Origin: Berghia stephanieae
Taxonomy: Eukaryota > Mollusca > Gastropoda > Nudibranchia > Aeolidiidae
Assembly: GCA_034508935.3 (NCBI GenBank)
Contig: CM067444.1
Coordinates: forward strand, 883,348-947,347
Reading direction: 5' to 3'
Length of the DNA: 64,000 nt
Below, piece by piece: positions 48,629-62,369 of the stretch. The notes below the pieces were generated by a model, which had not been told where the DNA came from, searched no databases, and was given only the letters and a program-made list of their open reading frames with translations. How positions within the stretch are numbered: position 1 is the first letter of the stretch; each line of letters starts with the position of its first letter. The translations under genes and the position numbers were made by a program.

Positions 48629-49381
48629 TTTTTTGTGCATTATTCCAGAACATGGGGTACTAAGTACTAATAAAATGGTGAAATTCCAACATTCTCAAAA
48701 ATCAACTTACAAAACAACCATCGAATCTTTTGCAATAAAACAGCTAATTAAGAAATTATCACCCAGAGTCCCAATGCCCGATATCCATAAGGCTCTGGCT
48801 CTATGCAGAGGTAATTGTACCTTGGGACACAAATTTCTATTTTTTATAGTAAGAATAAGTAAAACATTACCTAACTATACAGGCATTACTGATTTAAATT
48901 ATTTCAAAATAACATGTACATAATTTATGGAATGTTTCAAAAAGCACGCTCACACCACTTAAATCACAGTAAATGATTTCATCAGATGCTGATTAAAGCC
49001 AGGCTGTGTCTTAATTCAGAGCAAGGTCAGTGAGTCACAAGGAAAGGGACGATTAGTTCAGTAGATTTAGGTCTTGACCCGGAAGTTATTGGTACCAAGC
49101 TAATTTTTATTCTGATGAAACTAGACTATGTTCTGAGCCTCCCATGAAAAACCGTCCAAAATCCGTCCATGGGGAAAAAAATCAGAAGGCAAGTGTCATA
49201 CCACTGGACCAAATATCCTCACTGTCGTCATCATCCATCGTGGCTTGTACTCTTGAGCACGGTCAACTGTTTCCACGTATCACAATCCTTTGCGGTGCGC
49301 ATGAAGTCTGCGTTGCTTTTAAAATCACTTTATGCCATTCTTAGGCTATTTAAATTTTTCATTCTTTGTCTTTCTCTAGCT

Positions 49382-49520
49382 CCAGGGTGTCCAGCTTGGT
49401 CGTAAAGTCGTAAATTTGACCTCTTGGTCGTAAAGTCGTAAATTTGACCTCTTGGTCGTAAAGTCGTAAATTTGACCTCTTGGTCGTCAATTTGTATCGA
49501 TGATCGTAAAAAAGTTGTAA
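49382..49520 (+). repeat. 28-bp tandem repeat beginning 'cagggtgtcc'
   Basis: Three copies of 'ttggtcgtaaagtcgtaaat' plus 'ttgacctc', then a diverged copy. It is related to 11400-11480. Confidence 0.8.
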
Positions 49521-50534
49521 AATAGTTGATTCAAAGAGTAAATATTTTTAAAAGTTCATTGAAAAATTAAATCTGAGCCAAGGTCAAAGGGTGCTTTACT
49601 GACATGCATGACTTTGAATCCAGATTTAAGACGAATGATTCATGTGTAATCAGGAATTTCTTTACAGTCAGTATGTCATACTGATGATGATGTTGATGCC
49701 GTTTTTTCGATAACTACATGTTACTAGTGTGCATCTTGTGTGAATGTGACTATGTCAATATTGTATTATTATAAATGTATAACCAAATGACCACTTTTTT
49801 GAGGACAATAAAGATTTATTATTATTATGATATGATATCTGATGGCAAATTGTTTCTGTTTTGCTCATTTTTCATGAGTTTGGTTGTAAATTCACAAAAA
49901 TACTTCGATTTTCTTGGGTACATTTCAGCAGTCATTAATAGTGATCATTGACTAAAGATCATCTACAATTAGTTGTAATGTTATGATGTCTGTCACTTCC
50001 AAATCGAAATATATAAATTATAATGTTTAAATATTATTTTTTTACCAATTTTCAACCAAATTGGTTAAGTAATGGATAAATTGTGGGCATTTATAAAAAC
50101 AGGTGTCACTTCTGACATGTGTCGTCTTTAATTCCCTTCATATTTAAATTACAAATTTGTTTCATGTGCTGTGATCATATGTGTTTTGTTGTGCATATTT
50201 ATGAGGTAAATTAAAAATCTGTAAATAATATTGTTCAATTTGTAAAAGGAAGCCATCATAGAAGAAATAAAAGGTTCATTGTTTTCTTGTCAATGACGGC
50301 TAACCGACACCCCTGGATAACGAGATCATTTTCCAGTCCTGGGCAATGACGTCATCCAGGGCTGGCACTGTATGTACTTCTATCCTGAAAGCTTTTATTT
50401 CATCAATTTTGACCAGGAAAATTTCATTTGACACATTTTTGTCAGAAAACTTTTTATTCATAAATTTTAATTGGAAAACATTTTGTTTATGATTGTTGTC
50501 CAGATAACCATTATTACTACACACATTTTAGCCA

Positions 50535-50665
50535 GGACAAAACCAAGCAATCTCATCCCAAGACAAAGACAGAAAGCATGTTGGATAACAGATATAAGGA
50601 GATAGAAGACATAATAAATGCCTCCCTGCCCACTATGGGAAGTCTGGAACCCCACTGGGAGTTCC
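50535..50665 (-). mobile_element. SINE-like repeat, family C (5' part)
   Basis: The reverse complement contains 'cttcccatagtgggcagg' and 'ctatctccttatatctg', matching the 5' block of the copy at 10765. Confidence 0.55.
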
Positions 50666-50904
50666 TACAGCAATTCCATTTTGAAATTCTAGATTTTTTA
50701 AAAAAATCAAGGATTAAAACAACAAGTGGGGACAACTCAAATCAAAACTGTTAAAAACCCACTCAGAAATTATGTCTTTCAACTTCAGTTCTTGACCAGC
50801 TCACTGATTAGTTGACTTGCCATATCGTTACACGAGGACAAACATGAAATGCTCCAAAGGAAACTATCAAAAGAAAAAGAAATTAAGGTGTGATTTGTTT
50901 GTTT

Positions 50905-51365
50905 TGTTGTTTTTAAGGGATTTTTGGCGCTTGCAACACATTTAGGTTATATCAGCGCCAGTAAAAAGGAAGAAAATGGGATAGTATAAAGTTCTAGAAA
51001 TAGGGGAACTGGGAACAAATAGGGATCAGATGTAGATTCCAATAGTATACCACCAATGTACTTAGTTTGAGATCACCTATAAGTCTCATCCGGACACAAG
51101 CACAAAATCCAAAAAGAGGAATACACCCAAATGCTTACATTAAACATTTAAAATAACAAATATAATAATACATAACAGAGAGATGATTTACAAGGAAAAA
51201 AATATCATCTCCCAAAACAATAACTATGCATTTGACTGTTTCCCTCCCAGCTAGTCAGCTAGGACTCCGGCCAGGGCCCAAGACAAAGACAGAAAATATG
51301 TTGCAAAACACATATAAGGGGATAGAAGACACAGTATGTACCCCTCTGCCCACTATGGGAGAAGG
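50905..51365 (-). mobile_element. SINE-like repeat, family C (near full length)
   Basis: Reading the minus strand it has 'ctcccatagtgggcag', the 'gatgagacttataggtgatc' middle and 'aatgtgttgcaagcgcc' with an A/C tail: the same order as 12766-13282. Confidence 0.6.
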
Positions 51366-53720
51366 TGTGATTTCAATATGACAATCAACACACACGCACA
51401 TACAAGGTGACAATTCATCATTTCTGAAAATTTTATTTATTATTATAAACACAACATTCATACGTTGATTCTTTAATCACAATTATTATTTTGCTGCAAC
51501 TCAGCCATCTAACAAACACCTCATACTCCATTTATCATTTTTGATGGACATGCAATTCAATCATAATGCCCAATCTGGAAACAATTCATGAAAATACATT
51601 TAAATTTAAAAATACTTAACAGACAATACATTAAAAATATTTACATTTCTAAAAATTCTAGAGAATTCAACCCGTAACCCACTCAATCTGCCTTAAGCAC
51701 GAAACAGTCTTGAAATAAAATTCAAGGAATTGATGTTCATCTCAATACCTAATAATAAAAACGTCTTTTTTGCTTTGAGGAAACCCTGATTTTAACATCT
51801 AAATATAGCAAAAATACATACATTGTTGTACTAAAAATAGATTTTTATATAACGTCTAATTCTTTAGGCCAAATAGTTCAATTCCATCGCCTTTTGATGT
51901 ATCACAGGACACATTTTGATGAAAAATAACACGGGAAGGATCATTGGAAGAGTATATAAAAAATATTCTTGAATTCCTGGGTTTGAAATTTTGAACTTAT
52001 TCCCAACACACATTCCACTCCCCAAGGGTGCACAACCATATTGGAAACTTGTTCGAAATTTCAAATGTTGGAGTTCCGGATAACTATGTATATCCTTCTT
52101 ACTTCTCAATCGCTTTGGATATCTCTGACATCTTATTAAAAATGTACTGTGTACACTTATCCAAATTCCTTGCCAATTCTTTGGCCATACAGCCAGGCAT
52201 GTTCCACAAAGAGATACAGTAAAGCGCACAAAAACCTTTAGACGCGAGTTCAACCCAAAAACATTTTTATCTGCAAAAGGCGAATTGCCCATCACAGCAG
52301 ATATTATAGAATTATGTGGTGACTTTCTCCATTATTGTGTTATTGAGTTGAAAGATAAATGTTTAATAGTTGACCAAATTTGTTGTTGTTGGTAATATCT
52401 AGGATTTCTGGTGGGAGAGTGTTCCATTTCTTGATGGTTCTTGGGAAGAAACTCGGTACAGTGTTGTTTTGTGAAATACTGTGGTGTTGTTGGAACAAAA
52501 AAAGTCATGCATAAAAATATTTAGCGGCATAGAAAAAAAAGAGAGAGTTGTTAGAGATCTATTCTTTGTAACAAACACCAACTTCCTGTTGTTTTTTTTT
52601 TTTTTGTTTGTTTGTTGCTTTAGGTCACTTCCAACACAATTGAGGTTATATGAGAGACCGCTGAAACAAAAAAACAAGCAATCTAACAAAAACAGTACAA
52701 ATGTAAATCAAAATCATAACCTAAAGATATCATAAGCTAAATTAAATAACCAAGAACAAACAGGCAGAAGATTTACAGAAAAAAAAATATCCCCTGTCAA
52801 AAATACAATCACAAACCAAAGAAGCAGGATAGGCTAGTAAAGAGAAGAAGAAACGACATCACTATCGGATCGTACACCCATGCGAACATCATAGGTATAT
52901 GATTCAATGGTGATGCTCCCATCCAACCACCCGCAACTTCCTGTTGAGTACCAGTTTCATTACAAGAATACACCTCTGTGTGTATGTGCGTGCGTATGTG
53001 TATTTTGTTTGTTGAAGAGAAAAGTGGGTCCAAATGTAACTTGAAAACCTGTACGGAAAGGACAATAAAGATATTCATGATAGTGATAGAAACGGCCAAA
53101 ACCGTGAGGATTGTGTTGTCACCAAAGTTAATGACAATATCAACAAATCTTCCACTGAAGATCTAATTTTGTGACAAAAAGAGTTTAAAAAGAGACATAC
53201 GGTATTTGAAACTAGAGGGAAGATGTCCAAAACATATTGTAATATCACAAGGGAAAAAAAAAGGAAATGTTTATGAATGGCATAAAAACACAAATTGGTC
53301 CAAAAAGTTAAATAGAAAAATAAATAAAAATTTTGACAAAACAGCTTTGTCAAAAATATATGGCTATAGCAGAAAATAAGTTTTCTGCATGCTGAATAAA
53401 TGTCAAAATTTTTTTTTACAAAAGCTATCCATTTCAATCTTATGTTCTCAACTCGCCTCCAATCTCCCACAATTTCCCTTAAGTTGACTTAGCATTAAAA
53501 AAAATAAAAATAAGAGAAAGAAAATGCATTTGAAACATTTCAGAAAAAAAAGAAAAAGAAAGAAACCCCCCCAAAAAACGACAGGAAACATCTAATTTTA
53601 TGTGTATATTCAGTATCAAATATCTATAAAAATTTCAAGCCACTCTTTAGCTTCTTATAATTTGTTGTTGTTGTATACAATAAAAAATGAATGATGATGT
53701 AAAAACAAGTTATAAACACA

Positions 53721-54866
53721 TGAGGTCTGGTATGAAATGCTTATCTATACATTTTCAACATGGCGAATCATTAATATCACTGACATCAATCTAGCCTATA
53801 TTTGACCCAATGATCATGAGGTCTGGTATGAAATGCTTATCTATACATTTTCAACATGGCGAATCATTAATATCACTGACATCAATCTAGCCTATATTTG
53901 ACCCAATGATCATGAGGTCTGGTATGAAATGCTTATCTATACATTTTCAACATGGCGAATCATTAATATCACTGACATCAATCTAGCCTATATTTGACCC
54001 AATGATCATGAGGTCTGGTATGAAATGCTTATCTATACATTTTCAACATGGCGAATCATTAATATCACTGACATCAATCTAGCCTATATTTGACCCAATG
54101 ATCATGAGGTCTGGTATGAAATGCTTATCTATACATTTTCAACATGGCGAATCATTAATATCACTGACATCAATCTAGCCTATATTTGACCCAATGATCA
54201 TGAGGTCTGGTATGAAATGCTTATCTATACATTTTCAACATGGCGAATCATTAATATCACTGACATCAATCTAGCCTATATTTGACCCAATGATCATGAG
54301 GTCTGGTATGAAATGCTTATCTATACATTTTCAACATGGCGAATCATTAATATCACTGACATCAATCTAGCCTATATTTGACCCAATGATCATGAGGTCT
54401 GGTATGAAATGCTTATCTATACATTTTCAACATGGCGAATCATTAATATCACTGACATCAATCTAGCCTATATTTGACCCAATGATCATGAGGTCTGGTA
54501 TGAAATGCTTATCTATACATTTTCAACATGGCGAATCATTAATATCACTGACATCAATTTAACCTATATTTGACCCAATGATCATGAGGTCTGGTATGAA
54601 ATGCTTATCTATACATTTTCAACATGGCGAATCATTAATATCACTGAATCAATTTAACCTATATTTGACCCAATGATCATGAGGTCTGGTATGAAATGCT
54701 TATCTATACATTTTCAACATGGCGAATCATTAATATCACTGACATCAATCTAGCCTATATTTGACCCAATGATCATGAGGTCTGGTATGAAATGCTTATC
54801 TATACATTTTCAACATGGCGAATCATTAATATCACTGACATCAATTTAACCTATATTTGACCCAAT
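53721..54866 (+). repeat. 96-bp minisatellite, 12 copies
   Basis: The unit contains 'gatcatgaggtctggtatga' and 'caacatggcgaatcattaat'. Nine or more copies are identical. A 'caatttaacc' variant in place of 'caatctagcc' appears only among the last four units, so variants spread locally. The array ends in poly-C and poly-A. Confidence 0.95.
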
Positions 54867-55361
54867 GGACCACCCCCCCCCCTCAAAAAAAAAAAAAAAG
54901 AGAAAAACAAAAACAACAAAAAAACATAAAACAATCTGAAAACAAAACCCCCTAAATATAGCATTATCACAAGCCCCAGGCATAAACCAAAATGTTCTTT
55001 AACACAATTAACTCACTTAATCCAAGAGATTTTTGCTACATTTCAAAATTCGAAAAAAATGTATTAAAAATGAGCATGTACATAGGTAGTTTTATTCAAC
55101 TATCATTAACATGTAAAAACTAAAAACAATAGCTTTGATACATCGCCTATAATTTGTCTCATAAAAATGTAATAAAATAGGCATGGGGTAAAAGTAAACC
55201 GGGTAAACTACGGATGTAGTCGGTGTTAGGGTTGAGTGAGTTAATATATGTGATCAATTACTTCTGCTGGGGAAAGTTGTAAAATGACTTAGTGAGAAGT
55301 TACAATCGCAGTATCCCAACAAATGCAAAATCTTTCTGCTCAAACTTATATCAGAAAGTAA

Positions 55362-55394
<33 letters not shown>

Positions 55395-55402
55395 CTACAA
55401 CT

Positions 55403-55433
<31 letters not shown>
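55362..55433. repeat. (CAA)n microsatellite
   Basis: About 24 triplets with a few CTA interruptions, in the 3' flank of CHEK2. Confidence 0.9.
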
Positions 55434-55435
<2 letters not shown>

Positions 55436-55748
55436 GTTTTGAGAACCTAGACTGAAGACAGTTGTAAACATAAATGACCTTGACCTATTAAAGCAACATG
55501 ATGCAAATCAATGCTGACCTTCTGTTCTGAATACCAAGTCAAAGTCCACCAAGATTTAGTACTTTCAAGAGTAAAAATGATCTAATTCTAATCGACATAA
55601 ATGTCCATGTATTTCACCTTTGTTGATAAAATGTTTGTACACTGTGTATAATCCTATAACAACCAAAACAGTCCACAGAATCATCCCGCGAGATTTTGAA
55701 TCCCCCCCCCCCCCCCCCCGAAGATCTTTGGATTGAGAAGTTCCCAGC

Positions 55749-58700
55749 TTATGGCGATGGTGTCTCTGGAGGCGTGGTGGTGTCGGTAGATGACTTTCGT
55801 TTGTTGGATGGTTCATCGTTTGAATTGGCTTCTGACGGTGCCTTTCTCTTGGATACACTCTGATCAGAGAGAGAAAAAGGAAATACGATTAAACAGACTC
55901 AAAGTCAATTTTAACACCAGTCATTAAAAAGGAAGATAGAGACAATAACGTGAGTTGATTCTGTGAAATCCCAATATAATGAGGTGTAGCTTTAAGTGTA
56001 TCTTGTTTCATTCAGTTACAGGTAGAATAATGATAATGTGGTATATTATTTAATATTAAGAAGAGAAAGCCAGCATATCCCATTGTGGATTACACACTTA
56101 GCATGCCACCTACGAATCCAGTACCTCATCCCTACCACTCCTCACTTAACACTCTCTCGCCTCTATACTCACCCCATCTTCCCCACCCATAATACAATTA
56201 CAGTAACAGTCTCGTGTCATCATTGCCTCGCTGGCACTGGTACATTGGTTTGTCTACATTGATACACTCAAAAGGTAACTTAACCGGTCTTTCTCCCAAT
56301 CAGAAAGCTGTCTCTCGAGATGGAAAGGTCGAAAGTAGGTCGTGCTTAAAAAAGAACGTTACGATGTCTCCTCTGCCAGCCAATGGAGTGACGAAGTTTT
56401 GAAACAACTTCTTCAGCAGTACGACTCTAATGACATTTACAATGCAGACAAGATGGGGCGCGACTCCAATCAATGTTTCATGAACTTCACGATTACTATT
56501 CTTACAAACAATAATGTCACATGTCCATGAAACATGAATAAAAAGAGAAATTAAACAATTAAAAAAATCCCCCAAAAAACACCAAAAAAAAAAAAAAGAA
56601 ATAAAAAAACCATCTTCTACAAAGTCTAATGTCTTGAATTGGAAAGTCCCAAGCCCAGAGTGGAAGGTCCTACATGAATGGTACCTACATGCAAAGATGG
56701 TGCAAAGATGCTATTTTTAGCTTCTCCACTTAATCAACACACTGACCTGAACTCCTGAGGGTGTGCGATTAAGTGGAGTCGTGGAGTCGACATTATATAT
56801 ATATAAGCTGATTTGATTGGAGGGCTGCCGTGTAAGGGCAATAGTAAATATTGAGTATGGCCATTCATTTTTTTTTTTTTTAATGGTTTATAAGTCCTTG
56901 GATTTGGATTTGATAGAAAACAAAGCAGTCTCACCAGTTGTGCTGGAGGGGCCATGCCATCGGAATTCGGGTACATCAATTTATTCGCCTTGACACGCAT
57001 GTCCTCATCCTGGGGTAAACATTAAAAACAACATAACAATCTCATTCAAAAAGAGGATTTCAATTTTGACAGAGAGATATCTAGTATTGAAGAGGTCTTT
57101 GAATCCATTACATAAATAAAACACTGACAAAAGTCAGTGAGTTCTATCTGTATCTGTATGGTTGGCGCTGAAGAAACCAATGGTCTGGTTGTATTTCAGC
57201 AGCGTCCTCATTGGGCGTGGGCATGTTCTAAAATGACACATCTATTCTCAGAGTGTACTAAATGAAGAAGAATGCCTATCGATAACTTATACTCCAGAGA
57301 CTCTCCGATCCCTCCAACCCGTGTCACCCCCACCACCCACTATTGACACATCGTTTATTAAAGTAAGAAAGAGGGGGAGAAAGGGAGGAATAAAAACAAA
57401 ATTTAACAGACGGCCTTTTCGTCCATTTTTACCCTGTGTAGTGACAGGTAATGTAAGATCACTGAAAAATAAAATTGATGAACTGTTTTCACTGTGTCGT
57501 TTTAATAGTGACTATCGTCAAGCCTCCATAATAGCGTTAACAGAGACTTGGCTATCTCCTCACATACCATCATCATGTTTTAATATTGAACAATATTCAC
57601 TATTTCGAGGAGATCGGACTAATGTAAATAAACGAACTGGGGGTGGGGTGTGCACATATATTAACAACAAATGGTGCCACCCCAATAACTGTCAGATAAA
57701 GAAAATGTATTGTGACGATTATATTGAATTTATTACTGTTTCGTCACGACCATATTACCTACCCCGGGAATATACTCATGTCATCATCATCAACGTCTAC
57801 ATTCCACCATCATCAGACAACACCACAGCGAAAAATATTTTGAGGAAAGAAATACAGGACATTCAAATTAAGTCACCCGATGCCGTATTGATGGTCACTG
57901 GCGATTTTAACCAATGTAACGATTTTACTCTCCCGGGACTTCATCAATACGTGGACTGCGAGACAAGGGACAAAAAAACATTAGATTTATTCCTGTGTAA
58001 TATTAAAAATAGTTATAAATGTTTACCCCGTGCCCCATTAGTTTATCTGACCACTGCATGCTCTTGCTACTCCCCACCTACCGCCCTGTTTTTAAACGTG
58101 TAAAACCAGTAAAGAAAAGTGTACAGATCTGGAACGGAAGTGTGTGTGAAGATTTGCGTGGTTGTTTTGAATGCACTGACTGGAATGTTTTTATCGAATC
58201 ATGTGATAGTGTGGATGAGCTGAATGACTGTGTGAGTGAGTATTTAAAATTCTGTGAACAGCTAGTGTCTTGTAAAAAAGAAATAAAATATTATCCTAAC
58301 AACAAGCCTTGGATAACAAAAGATCTAAAACTTTTATTGAACCAAAAGAAAACTCTCTATACTAGTGGAAACAAAAAAGATCTGAAAACAAAACAAAAAG
58401 AGATAAAGAGGGTAATATCTAGTTGTAGAGACAAGTACAAAAATAAAATTGAAAAATGCTTTTCTTCTGGGGATATACGGGACACGTGGCGGGGGCTTAA
58501 AACTGCTGTGAACTATAATCCAAAGCCCACGATTATATCAGAAGATATCGAAATTGAAACTTTAAATAAATTTTATTCACGTTTCGACACAGCAAACAAA
58601 TTTGATATTGAAAATGAAAAACATAAATTAGACAGGGCTTTGGAAGATGAAATGGCTGTTGAGGTCAGTGAAGAGGAAACGAGATTCGTATTTTCGAAAC

Positions 58701-60315
58701 TAAACGAGAGGAAGGCTGCTGGGCCGGATGGATTGAAAGGAAAACTATTAAAAGAATGTGCCCACCAGCTTTCCCCCATTTATACACATATTTTTAACTG
58801 GTCCCTCCAATGCGTTTCAATCCCTGAAATTTGGAAAACTTCGAAAATTATTCCTGTTCCAAAAAAAGAAAAACTTGAAACTATGAACGATCTCAGACCT
58901 GTTGCACTGACTTCAATAGTCATGAAATCTTTAGAAAAACTTGTTCTTGTTAAAATTAGGAATCAGTTTATGCCATTGAGTGATAGTCATCAATTTGCTT
59001 ACAAACCAGGACGTGGCGTAGAGGATGCCATTTTGCTGTTTACAAACAACATCTACAGGCATCTAGATCACGCTAGGAGCTATTGCAGATTGCTTTTTGC
59101 AGATTTTTCTTCAGCGTTCAATACAATGCAACCTCAGTTGGTTGTTCAAAGATTGACTAGTCTGAATTTAAACAAGTATATAATTGCTTGGGTGCTCGAA
59201 TTTCTTACGGAGAGAGCACAATATGTTCAATTAGGGCAAAACAAATCTTCCTGTATAACTACAAATACTGGCGCTCCTCAAGGTTGTGTATTGTCCCCTG
59301 TATTATTCACAATATACACGAATGACTGTAGAAGTCAAAACCTGAGTGTACCTTTAATAAAGTTTGCAGATGACACCGCTCTTCAAGGCCTCATAACAAA
59401 TGGCAACGAAGTGGCTTATAGGCAAGAAATTGATAGATTTGTGTCTTGGTGTGATGCCCACCACCTAGAGCTTAACATAAGCAAGACAAAGGAGCTAGTG
59501 ATTGACTTTAGGAGAGTGAAGGAACCGATAGAACCGTTAAAATTAAAGGACCAATTCGTCCAGCGAGTTCCTCACTACAAATATCTTGGTGTAACGATTG
59601 ATGACAGGCTCAAGTGGGATGAACACTTGAAAATAATTAGGCATAAGATGTGCAGACGTACATATTTTTTATCGAAACTCTCTCAGTTTAGAATAGATAA
59701 AACCCTCTGCACATTATTTTATAGAGCAGTAATCGAAAGTGTTTTGTCATTTTGTATAACAGCTTGGGGAGGCAATTGCTTAGCAGTGGAAAGGAACAAA
59801 ATAAATTCAAATATTAAAAAATCCATTAAACGCTATATAAATGATGTTGACGATGTAGATCTTTTATACGAGAAATTTTGTATAAATAAAATAACTAAAA
59901 TATTAAATGACCAGTATAATCCACTAAGACCATCAATTATTATGTCAGAAAGAAGTGGTCGCCCTTTCTCTATTTCAACGAAAACAGAGAGACACCGAAA
60001 ATCTTTTCTGCCGTCCAGTATTAGGCTTTATAACAACAAGCAATAATCATTTTATATAATTATTTCTCATTTTTACTTTTTAAAAATATAAATATTAATT
60101 TATTAATTTATTTGTTTTGCAATCTTTTCAATTTTCAATTTATAGTGACAGTTTTAACTATTTTACAGTGTTGAAATTATTCATATTATAAAGCGCAGCT
60201 CTGGTTATAGAGCTGCTCCTTTTTTATATATATACATCCTATTTCCATTGTATTTTTATCTTATGTGTAAATTATAACACGTCTGTACAAAAAATTTCCT
60301 TTTTGGGATGCAATA

Positions 60316-60381
<66 letters not shown>

Positions 60382-62369
60382 ACTGTCATCTGCATTTTTT
60401 GCCAAATTGGGACCTAAAAGTTGCCAAAATTTGCCCAAAAAAACCCCGAAATTTGCCAAAAAGACCAAAATTTGCCAAAAAATTTGCGGAGGAAAACTAA
60501 GCGTTTCAGTAAAAATTAACACACGATACAGAAAAAAAATTATAAAAAAGACAACATATGACATTTAAGGACTTGAGAAATGAAATGACTGTGATTAGCA
60601 TTGTTACAAAGATTTTGAAGGATCATTATCCGTAGAGAGTAGCTTCCCTTGGTTTGGTCCCAGGCAAAGCTGCTACATTTCTCAAGTTTCGCACTTTTTT
60701 TTTCGTTATTTTGTTTTCGCTTCTTTTTTTCCCCTAAAATTTGCCACGCGATTTGCCAATTTTCCCAAAATTTGCCACGACTTGCCAATTTTGGGAAATT
60801 TGCCAAAATTTGCGGAACGCCCTGATATTTGCGGCCGCAAAAAATGCAGATGACAGATTAAATACAATGCTAGTCATCTTTCTAAGCATGGAGACTTACA
60901 TTGCATCGTCACCCAGTTACTGTTCACAACTGAATGGATTTCAAAGGATACAGCAACCCTCTTCCTCCACACACGCACACTCACATCATGTAACATATGA
61001 TATAAGTATAAAGTTATCTTTCTCAACATATCAATAAAGAAAATGAACAATAAAGTTCCCAATGTTCATCATCAAGCAGAAATTTGTCTTCGTGTCTATT
61101 CCAATGGAAGACTGGAGTAACTCCTGTGTCAACCGCAGCGCAGATACGCAAATTGAGCTAAGGAGAGGTGGCTTGTTAAAGGTCAAGGCTGCATAACGGA
61201 ATAGTCCACACTGCCCCCACCCCCTTAAGTCGTTATGGCAAGTCATGGTTTCTTCAAACTACGGTTTCCTTGAACGTTTTTGCGTGTCCTGAAGAGTTCA
61301 AGGAAACCATGATGGAGTGTATGTACCCAGCACATCCTAAAGACATTGTGAATTTTCCAATCACTTTGATCTTCTGATGTGCTCTTATTAGCAATTAATA
61401 AATTCTTTTCCTTCAGTCTTTAAGCATAACAATTTAACTCTCTCCTTACCAATTATAGGAATATTGTCACATTTGTTACGATACAACCAGAATTTTTCTC
61501 ATTCAGATTTCTTTTGTACCTATACCACAATTTGATGCAATATTTTCACTATAGTTGTAAGAACTTAATGCTGTGTTGTAGAGGTCGTTTTGCTGACCAA
61601 AAGTTTGTATTAGTATGAACTTATTCCTCTTGAGTTAGAGTTGTAAAAAATATATAATTATGTAGGATGGGTGTGAAATTTAGGGGAAAATCTGCAAAAT
61701 GGTCGATAGAGAGAGAGAGAAAGAGTTAAAACCAGATCAGGCCCATCTTATACAAGTTTTTAAAAAAAATTAAGATTGATTTGTCTGAGGTTGCTTTCTA
61801 GTTGTTGTATGAACAGATTGTCAGATTGTCAGATTGTCTTGCCAGGAAAGGCTTCACCAACAACAGTTTTATTTATAGATGACCAAAAAAACAATAAGGG
61901 GAAATTATAAAGAAACTTGGTTTCATTCTTTCAGCACAGAGGTGAAATTCGCTTTTGTATCATGAAATGACAGAAGGGCCGTTAAGTCGGTTATAACCGT
62001 GTATAGGCATAATAAAAAAAATACTGTAGCACCCATAGAAATACTAAAATCCTTACATGTTTGAATACGTTCATACTTGAATATAGACAGCACAAAATGT
62101 AACTGGATGTATGTATGTGAAATGTCAGTGTTATGTCTTACATCATATTTATATTTAAATATTTATATATAGCTATCTGATGCTCAGACCCATAGTTTTG
62201 ATGTTAAAACTATATCATATAGTATATGCAGTAGAATTCAGATATAACAAAGTCATGAGGACAAATAAATTTCGATTCCTACCTTGAGCCAGGGATGATC
62301 GAGGACTTCTGCAAATGTAATTCTACTCTTGGGGTCGACAACCATCATCTCTTTTCATCAGATCAATAG
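55749..62369 (-). CDS. CHEK2: CHK2 checkpoint kinase, C-terminal exons (5' part outside window)
   Basis: CHK2 is the nuclear Ser/Thr kinase activated by ATM after DNA breaks. Only the last three coding exons are here, on the minus strand: 62369-62283, 57009-56935 and 55859-55749 (TAA). The first encodes kinase subdomain XI (VVDPKSRITFAEVLDHPWLK). The second continues DEDMRVKANKLMYPNSDGMA. The HPWL-(K/Q)-DEDM junction is characteristic of CHK2. The third gives a basic tail with two KRK clusters (SVSKRKAPSEANSN, NKRKSSTDTTTPPETPSP), matching the nuclear-localisation tail of CHK2 in position and style. Junctions are GT-AG and phase 0. In the first exon one base is extra around 'aaaagagatgatgg' relative to the expected frame, which may be a base error. 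The 5.3-kb intron holds a LINE and a MITE. Confidence 0.78.
57315..60382 (+). mobile_element. Nearly full-length LINE (CR1/L2/Rex1 group), with ATT tail
   Basis: An apurinic-like endonuclease region (57321-58040) has VRSLKNKIDEL, ALTETWL, GGGVCTYI, NVYIPPSS and VTGDFNQ; its SDH motif lies in the next frame. The reverse transcriptase ORF (to 60046, stop TAA) has LRPVALTSIVMKSLEKLV, FADFSSAFNTM, GAPQGCVLSPVLF and the catalytic KFADDTAL, followed by HYKYLGVTIDD and a C-terminal tail. The two frames differ by one base near 58035-58045; apart from that the RT frame is open for 675 codons. A 270-bp 3' UTR ends 'gggatgcaataaagta' and an (ATT)n tail (60319-60382). The 5' end is not defined. It is opposite in strand to CHEK2, in its intron. 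Confidence 0.88.
60383..60856. mobile_element. MITE with 20-bp terminal inverted repeats
   Basis: CTGTCATCTGCATTTTTTGC at 60383-60402 is exactly inverted at 60837-60856. The flanks repeat 'attaaa' (60377-60382 and 60857-60862). The 474-bp interior has many 'aaatttgcc' motifs in both orientations and no coding sequence. It sits directly after the LINE's ATT tail. Confidence 0.8.
61263..61308. other. Perfect 13-bp inverted repeat (hairpin)
   Basis: 'ggtttccttgaac' at 61263-61275 pairs with 'gttcaaggaaacc' at 61296-61308 across a 20-nt loop, in a CHEK2 intron. No function can be assigned. Confidence 0.7.

Larger units (their letters stand above)
48630..55740. other. Spacer between COQ5 and CHEK2 3' ends
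   Basis: The two genes converge here. I find no convincing gene. Contents: a gtcgtaaa repeat, two minus-strand family-C repeats, a 96-bp minisatellite and a CAA tract (listed separately). A 143-residue minus-strand open frame at 51864-52295 has no recognisable domain and is left unassigned. A possible COQ5 poly(A) site (AATAAA) occurs near 48670. Confidence 0.45.

Noticed and set aside
51864-52295. 143-residue minus-strand open frame
   Set aside because: No recognisable motif, no clear splice partners, and comparable open frames occur by chance in this spacer.
55565-55858. Small protein with an apparent membrane segment (ILWTVLVVIGLYTVY)
   Set aside because: It overlaps the last CHEK2 exon in another frame and crosses a poly-C tract; the CHEK2 frame matches a known tail and ends at 55749.
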